Shown in pieces: positions 54,501 through 63,615 of a stretch of DNA of 64,000 bases (position 1 is the stretch's first letter; every line of letters begins with the position of its first letter). The notes below the pieces were generated by a model. That model worked only from the letters and a program-made list of their open reading frames with translations, did not search any database and was not told the origin of the DNA. The stretch comes from Hippasteria phrygiana (Eukaryota; Echinodermata; Asteroidea; Valvatida; Goniasteridae), in the NCBI GenBank assembly GCA_037893225.1, contig JAZGUH010000368.1:806001-870000 (forward strand). The letters run 5' to 3'. A program made the translations under genes and the position numbers.

Positions 54501-57500
54501 GCTGCTCGAGACTCGATGGCCCAGATAGCATACCTCTTGTTGAAGGAGATGGCATTTTGCTGGTTTAAGCTTAAGCCCGTGACTGCGAAGCTTAGAGAAT
54601 ACCGTGTCCAGATGGGTGAGGTGTGTGTCAAAGTCGGCGGAATACACAATGATATCGTCCAAATAGATTAATACGCTTTCAAAACACTGCTCACCAAGAC
54701 AGCATTGCATGAGCCTTTGGAAGGTCGCAGGCGCATTGGAGAGCCCAAAGGGAAGCCGCGTGAACTCGAACAGTCCGAAGGGGACGACAAAGGCTGTCTT
54801 CTCCGCATCCTGCTGGTCAACAGCGACCTGGTAAAAGCCACTTGTCAAGTCGAGGACCGTGAAATACTTTGCTCCACCAAGGGCCTGGAGGGATTCCTCG
54901 ATTCTTGGAAGAGGAAATGAGTCTCGATGTGTGATCCGATTCAGCTGACGGTAGTCCACACAGAGTCTGATCGAAGAGTCCTTTTTCTGTACTACCACAA
55001 CAGGCGAAGCCCAGGGACTCTTACTTTCCTGGATGACTCCCTTCTCCAAGAGCCCATTTATATGGTCTCGGACTGCTTGGTACTGCGAAGGTGGGAGAGG
55101 CCTGTGACGCTGCCGGATGGGATGGGAGGTTCCTGTTTCGATGCGGTGTGTCACGGTCTTGGTAAAGCCAACGTCCTGGTCATCGGTTGAGAAAACAGCC
55201 TTGTACTTCGTGAGGAGGGCAGACAATTTCGTGTGTCGCTCCGAGTTCAGCAGGGCTGGGTCAACATCTACTGGCACTGGCATAGGACTCGCGTCGTTGT
55301 CTAGCCCGACCGAAGCGACCTTGGCAGACATCTGTGACGCTGCAGTGTGATCCCGTTCAGAATTTCCAAAATTATCCTTGTCATCATCGACAATGGGCGT
55401 GCCAAGATAAAGAGTGCCAATTTGAGTTGACTTGGGCAGCATTATCTCTGAATTCGTCTCATTGAACATTGCGACAGTGAAGGAGCCATCTGTGACTCGA
55501 ACCAGGCAAGGTGGGACAACAATCCCAGCTGGGAAATTGCCATTCCTGGAGGGTTCCAATACTGCATCATAAGCCTCTCCACCAGGGCCGCAGCGACCCC
55601 TGCATTCTACCGTCACTGCCTGTCTAGCTGACACCACAATATATTGTCCGTTGGTTCGTGCATAAGCTCTTCCAACTTCACCACTCGCCTTGCCAAAAGT
55701 CATCTTTTCTTCCACGGCCTGGAGGGCCTTCTGCCACACTGGTTCGGGGGAGGGCCAGTTGATTTTTGTGATATGCTCGGACCCCCTACCACTGATGAGG
55801 GTCTCCCAGCATTCCTGAAGGACATTCATTCCCAGGATCCCACGGACGTTTGATTCCTGTAAATTCCTCAGGGAAGAACACTGTTCCCGGATGACCAACA
55901 CCACCCGTGTTCTTACAACCTGGCCCAAAGCGGAGACATCAGTTTCGAAGCACCCAATGTATGGGATGGACGCACCACTTGCCGACACCAGGGAGAATGA
56001 CACAGGGATCTCCTGCAGTTGAAATCCCTTAGGCTCCAAGTGCTCACGGAAGAACTGTTCCCCAACGGTAGTCACTTGTGATCCTGGGTCGAGGAGGCAC
56101 GTCACAGCTACGTCCCCAAATCTGACGACAACTGAAAAACATTCCCAAACAGTCTTTGTCATCTGATCCACTCTGTGGGCCTTGAGTCAAAACCTCCGCC
56201 GTATGGCCCACTATGGCAGAGGTTGGCCGTTTAACCCAAGAGGCTGGCGGCTCGCATGGCTTGCTGCATTAGCCTCTTGATTGTAACCTCCTCGGGGCTG
56301 GTTTTGCCTGTGTGGTCCCGGCCGGGAGGGGCAATTCCTTGCAAAATGTCCTGGATATCCACAGGAATAGCACAAGCCCCTGCGTCCTTGCTGACCCAGA
56401 TGCACAAAGTCATCACGTGTCCACTAGGGGAAAGGCAACGTAGCAGCCGGTGGTGCAGGTGGCCTGGACATCGGGTAGTTTTGCTGTACTTGGTCGGGAT
56501 ACTTTGGTCTCACCATCTCTTGCACCGCCTGTACGACTCTGTCAGCCATTTCTTTCACTGCCCCGAGTATATTGTCGGAGCCTGTTGCTTTCCCTTCCTC
56601 TAGCTGTATCACCGCTTGATGTGAGACACCAGTGTTGACTGCCTTGCTTCGAGCCGCCTCCTGGCCCTCTCGCTTAATGGTGTACTCTCGTAGTTCTCTA
56701 AATGAGCTTACAGTACCTCGCTCATACAGATCGCGACAGGTGTTTCTCAGATAGGTGTCGCCAAGTCCCTCGATGAACTGTTCTGCCAATGCCGAGTTTG
56801 GGCTTGAGTACAGCTTTGGGTCTCGGCGGGTGAGACGAAGAAAACGCTTCTCTAGGTCTACCGCGTAGTCTCGGACGTCCTCCCTGTGTCGTTGTTTTCG
56901 CTCAAGGAAAAGCCGTTGCAGTTCCCCCACCGCAAGCTTCTCGCCATAGGAATCTTTGAGGAAGGTAAGTACCCCCTCCACCTTCTTCCCATCCGCAAGG
57001 AGGGCCTTCGCTTCTGATTTCGGAACTCCACGTAAGTATTCGAGTAGGAATCCGCCCTGTTGGGACTCCGGTATCGCATAGCGTTGTATTCCCGCTCGGA
57101 TGCTGGAAACAAAATCTACTATCTCATCGGATTTTCCATCAAAAGGCAGAATCTTCCTTTCGGGCGCCATTACTAGTTGAGTTTGTGGTTTCTGTAGCAG
57201 CTTGGCCAACTGTGACTGGAGGTTAACTATAGAAGCCTGACTCTCAGGAGGGGTAACTGGCTCTGGCAGGAGAACTTGGTAGACACGTTCTCCCCATCCA
57301 CCAGATGGCGGTTTGATGATTCCTTGCATGGCTGGCACCACAACCTGTTCTTCGCCTTCGGAGTATAGAAACCCTCTGCCTGTGGGGTACTGGGCTTGCA
57401 GAACGGCGAGGTTCAAGGGGCCATCTTTGTCCTCCAGAGGAAACTGATGTACAGACCTAGTCCCTTGCACTCTAACATGTGACGCCATGACAGTATTTTA

Positions 57501-60500
57501 GGGGATATAATGCTGACACAATATCAACAGGAAAATATCAAAAAAATTAACTGCTAAGCGAAAATACAAAAATGGGTACACAGTATGCCAAACTACACAA
57601 TTGACTTCCTATTCTTGTAGGAAATCCTCAACTAATGGAGTACATGTACAAACATCCAAATGTCAACCTTTAACTCTGGTCAATGAATATACATGTGCAT
57701 ATACTTAATACACGTCTTTCAACACATCACATGCTGAGCCCTAGACCTATAACATCCAGCACTTTTGCAAGGTTACAATAAGATATCAAATTCACTGCCT
57801 CTGCTAAACACCTGTAAAATTACAAAACCTTAACAAATGACTGTCATAACTGTCAACCTGATAGTCACATTACGACACACCTTCAATAGCACAATGCAAA
57901 ATTACCGAGCAGTTGGGCTTTGCAGGTTTTTGTTTTCAAACTATTCAGTGGCAAACCAACACAGGATTGTACACAAAAATGATACAAAATCTGCCAATCA
58001 CTGCTGTTTCTAGCCTTGCACTGAGAATACAATCCAACGAACCGCTACAAATTAAATGCAAATTACACTTTTATGATCAAATCTGTTTTATAATAACTTG
58101 ACAACTTGTTTATGCTTACAAACAAATTAAAACGATCACTTATTGTTGCAACACCCACAAATCTGTTCAGCAGTTGCTATACTATAAAGTCAGCTCAGCA
58201 AGTAAAATTCACATGTAATCACAAAATTTAAAGAAATGTTACTACTCGAACAAAATCCAAAAATTATGCAAAGCACCTGTAATGTGAAGTTTCTCAATTT
58301 AAACTCTGCCTAACTCTCACCAATTTCAAATAATCAGTACACAGCTTGTGGACAATGAGTACAGGGCAATTCTTAATTTTGAATACAACGACTTGCAAAA
58401 ACACGATAGCTATCGACAATATGTGCAAAATCACCTCAACAATCAGCAATCATGCCAAATAAACAATGATTAAAGGATATGAACTGGTTGTGTAAATGTT
58501 CAAATTCCCCGTCGGATCTTGACCTCTCTGCACTCACCATCCTGCCGACTACGCTTGTGGAGGGGGCGAGAGGGCGGGCGGTTGGTTGGTTGGTCTCCCT
58601 TGAAATGGCTCAAAATGCGGATGGGGGGCCGTTGACACGGAGCTGGACAGGGCTGTGGTTGTGGTGATGAGGGATGGTGCACGGTCCCTCGGGGTGGGAC
58701 GACTCGGTTGACTTCAGGGGTTGGCTCATGGACTTCAGGGATCGAGGGGGCGGTGGTGTGCTACTGGAACCAGGAAGGGGGGACTGGCACGCAGGCTCTA
58801 GTGAAGTGACATCATACAGAGAGAGTGTACAAGGACACTGTTCTTCCTTTCCTCTGAATGTTTATTCACTGTCAAGGCCCGGGGGCCACCTGTAAAGATC
58901 GGGCAGGCACTGCCTTGCCGCGACCGCATGGTTTTAGAGTTGCAAAATACAGCGTACAGTTCATGTCAATTGAATAGTTCACATGAATAATTAAAAGCAG
59001 GACCTACGACGACAAATATTTGACAGAGCACAGTTCCAAACACAATAACCCTAATTAGACCTTAGAATCTAAATAGAATGTCACTTTTCTAGACTTGGAG
59101 TTATTAATGAAATACAAGTACAAAATTACACACACAACCAAGTTAGTTTGTTTTCTTACGTGAACTCCACTTATTAGTACTTGTGAATAGTCTTCCCTCC
59201 GGTCATGGAATTAATGAGGATAGTACATGGTACACGGTAGGTGAATAAACAATCAGAGTTAGAGGTTATAGCAAAAACAATAACAAATAGCTGGCACAAC
59301 CAGATGTCCTCTACACGTCGAAGGGAAGTTAAACCACCCAGTCCACACGAGATGCATATTGTCATTGATTAAAAAATAAACTAAAAAGGGAGTCATCTTT
59401 AATTCACTATAATTCCAAGGTCATTCCAAACAAATATAACAACAGTATACAGGTGCGAATTCCTTACATTCTAGTAAGTGCTTCGGGTGATGTTTCGGCC
59501 CATAAGATGACGAGGGGAATGTTTGGCGAACCTTGAATACACCAACCAACCCACCAAGCATGGACTATGGAGGATACCAGACCTGCCAATCAAGGCGCAT
59601 TAATGAGTCAATGAGACAGACACTTATCAGACACTCGGGCTAACAAATAAACTGACAATCTGCCCAATCCGACTTGCTGAAGCATACTCGAAATCAGAGA
59701 TTGCTCAGCGGGAATCGGAGATGGGGTGGGGAACTAGCCGCTAAATTGGAGATAAATCCCCCCCCCCCCAAAAAAAAAGTAGCAGTATAAAAAGCTCAGC
59801 TCAGCCATGGAGGAAGGACTCCATGGCTCAGCTCAAATATAAATAAAAACAAATAAAATACCATTCAATGTCTGAAATGTTTCGAAAGTTTTGAAAAACC
59901 TAAAATTAAATAAAATTCCAAAATGTTCCAGCCCCGCCCCCGGAGAGTAACTTTTGTACTCCAGTGTACTTGGAGGTTAATTAATCAACAATTGTAAGCC
60001 TTTGTTGTTTTCTTAGAGCACATGGCCTTGCTGGAATGGTCAAGTTGCAAGGAGCGCTAGAGCCCCACGTTTTGCACCCAGAAGCAAACACCATTAACGA
60101 AGAGATATTCACTACAACTTCCAGCGTGGTAAGAAATATGCGATGTCTTTGAGTTCAAATTCCTTTCAAGATCCCGAGAGACAATTTGCCTTTGAGATAA
60201 TTTACGATGAAATCATAGAAAGGATATCCAAACACACTCCAACAGCCGAACATTCCAAAGTGGATGTTTCTGTGTGGATTCGGGTGGAAAATAAAAGGCG
60301 GGAAAAGTTGTGGTGTATGTAGGTATGAAATCGGCAAAAAACATAATGTGAGCGGGGAATAGTTATTTAATACGGGGCAATTATTTATGAGGCATGAATA
60401 ATCAAAATAGAATATAGCCTACTTGATTTTAACGTTCAAATAGCTGGTATTTTTTATTACTCTTAACTTTCATAAAAAAATGATCCCCCGCACAACGATT

Positions 60501-63500
60501 TTAAATCCATTTTGTATATAGTTATACTTTCATACAAGACCAATGAAATTAGTAATGCGCGGACGTATTACGTAATAAAGGCCATTTCTATTGAGCATGC
60601 TGAGCACATGAATTTATTTAGCATAGAAACGTTTTACTTTACCATGGAGGAAGGATATATCCTTCCTCCATGCTTTAACATAACCAAAACTGGCAGGCGA
60701 AAATTTTGGTTCTCATCTAATTTAAAATTTAAAATAAGTTTTCCAAGTAATCATTTATGGTTAGTATCTCCGTGAAATCGGATCCTATGGTAGATCTGAA
60801 GGTCTGGGTCTAATTTCATAGAAATGATATACAGAAAATATTGGTTATCAAATTTAAGTGCTCACAAAATGGCTCAGTAACCTTGTTTTCTGAGCGCATG
60901 TATTGTTTTTCTGTTTAACAAATTGTGTGCTTTGTAGCTCCATGAAATTGGTGGACTAAATATACGAACATGTAGATTAAAACATCATACAGATCGTAGA
61001 TTGAACAGGTTTAAGACTTTATCAACCGTAAATTGTCATTTTATCCAAGGGAACCACTCTTGTCACGGTGGACGTGTTAATATCTCCAACCCCTGGTAAT
61101 GCCACTGATGGCGGTCACATCTGCCTGTCTTATTAGTTGTTATACCGCCAAATAGAACGGGTGATTGATACATCTTCTCAATAATTACCCACGTCTCGAA
61201 TTCGACGTGTCAGCTCAAGCGTTTGCGTCACACTATACTGTGGCCAACGTGCTATGACAATTACCAAAGGCTATACAGTTCGGTTGACGCAACATAAAAT
61301 ACGATAGAGAAAAACCGCAGTTTGTTTTACACTTTGGCATTTCATTCTCATATTCAAATGTATCACAGCCAGACCCTATTCCCGGGCCATATTCCTCCCT
61401 TTTAGTTGAAGGGCAATCATTTCCACTCTTCACTGAATGAGCAGTCGAAACTGACAAATACTTTAACTGCCCATCGAGACATTTTTTCACTTGAACTTGA
61501 GGTTGGTCAATATTTTTTCTCCCTAGAAAGTTATTTACAGGGGCAATTCGTGACGCCACCGGAGACATTAAAGTGGAGATTTATAAGCGTTTTCCATATC
61601 CGCTACAGACCGCACCAATCGGTCGACGTGGCACGTGCTGTATGAAGCATTTAGAATGATTTATACAATCCATGTGTTCACTTGACACCCCGTATAGTTT
61701 TTTTCTATTTCTTGACACGCAACGTGAAACGTCAACCGAGCTAGCTATACACCATCTTTTCAGTTACGCGGGAAACAAATTGAAGAGCACATTCATGAAT
61801 TAAAAAGCCACTGATGTGATTGATGGGAAACTATTACAAATGTGAGAGACTGCGGTAATAGAGTGAAACTACAAAACTGCATTCATAGAGTAATGGCAGC
61901 AATTAATCTAGTACCATTTCAAATACTGTGATTTAAAGGTAATATACAACATTTGCAAACATAAAAAAAACATTTGATAGTTAGTAAATAATATTGTCCT
62001 GTGAAATCATGGCACCTGGTGTGCTGTCATTTTCAAGAAAACAGGGATTTTGTATCAATCTCTAATGATTGTCGGCCGACTATCCTTGAAAAAGTCTGAC
62101 CTTTAAAAAAACATACTGGCAGTGGCACCAAGTCACCTAATTCAGTTAGTCCACATTTTATATGCAATTGGTTTTACATCCGTGAACGGGTACAAGCCAA
62201 CTAGTCTGGTTCCCTGACCTGACAGGTTTTTTCAGCATCTATGAATATAAAACAGGTCATTACAATAATATTTCCTATAAAATACTAACCCCACATCTAT
62301 CAATTTCTGAAAATTAAAGCAAAAGCAAATGTTGTATATTACCTTTAATCTCAATATAAGTACTGCTTTAACATGTAGGAAAGAAGCAACTTGGTATAGT
62401 TTTGTTTGTTTGAATGAATGAAATATAAATTCGGTTTGCAATATGTTTTCAACGGCACCTATAGAGTAACAAAGTGATGACACCACAGGAATATATAAAG
62501 CCAGATTAATTTAGCAATCTTCATGCCAATATGCTTGCGTGGCTAGTTATGCTTGCGTCAGGAACATTTCAAAACCACAAAACCACAAAAACAAACATGC
62601 TCCGCACACAGCAGTCTTTTATAGAAATTGCAGAACCAGTTGCCATGCCAACTGATGTCACACTGGCAGAAATAATTTTCCCGTTATACATGTAGTATAT
62701 ATATACATCTGTTAAATAAATTAACCTGTCAGTGAAATCAAGTGTAAAAAGAGGGATGAAGGAGGGGCGTGGCAGATAAAGACTACCTAAATAGTTTGAG
62801 GTACGACAGGAACCATGATGCAACACGCCATCCCCGACAGAGGTAATACAGAGGTCAGAGCACATCATTGAATTTAATGACTACTAGGAATACCTGCATG
62901 CACCCATTGCCATGTGTGTGTTTGTAATGGTAACGTATTTTTTTGGCATGGCTCAAGCAGAGCTTTGCAAAAAGATAGGACCAGGGAACGGTCAGTGTGT
63001 TCTTCGACGAAGTTTGCCTCTCACATTGAGATTCAAGATCTTAATAAGAAATCAGTACAAAATTCAGAGCAGAGCAGAGCCAAAAACACCGCCCCCAAAA
63101 AAAAAAAAAAAAAAACACCAAAACAATAAAATGGCTGGCGGGTTTGTAATTTGTGACAAATTTGTCTCGATACTTTCCCTGAACATGTTAATTTTCAACT
63201 GTCGTTTTTCATCGGTTACGTTCTATTGAAACGCTACTCATTGTTTTGAATGCATTTCTATTTGGGGCAAATCGGGGGCTTTATTGCAGGCAAGATCTGA
63301 AGACAAGATTTTGACATTGTAGCCACAGTGAGCTCTTATAAAAACAAAAACAAAACAGTCAGTTAAAGATGAACGTGTACCTAATTATATTGAACATGAC
63401 ATCACAGGCGCGGATCGGGGGGGGGGGGGGGGGGGTCGAAACCATTACCGTTGCCATTAAAACATTTTTTTTGCTTGTAGGGGCTTACGCCTTGCAAATA

Positions 63501-63583
63501 CAGGTCTTATTTTGCCTATGGGTGAGAACAAAACAAAGATATTAAATGGCGCCACCAACGGTGAGAAAGTGTGTCAGCCCCCC

Positions 63584-63615
<32 letters not shown>

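Larger units (their letters stand above)
50995..59315 (-). mobile_element. Complete Ty3/Gypsy LTR retrotransposon
   Basis: 8.3 kb between two 760-bp LTRs, with gag-pol on the - strand (same sense as RASL12). CGTC at 50991-50994 and 59316-59319 is a 4-bp target duplication. Order on the - strand: 5' LTR (58556-59315), tRNA-Ser primer site, roughly 1-kb leader (57489-58538), gag, nucleocapsid, protease-RT-RNase H-integrase, polypurine tract, 3' LTR. Integrase after RNase H places it in Ty3/Gypsy. No env ORF. Confidence 0.95.

Noticed and set aside
51861..55853. Many + strand ORFs of 60-118 codons across the Gypsy pol region
   Set aside because: Shadows of the real - strand pol frame.
25311..60679. 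CRISPR-like array from the repeated palindromes
   Set aside because: Copies are scattered over 35 kb with unrelated spacing, in an animal genome, and carry target duplications.
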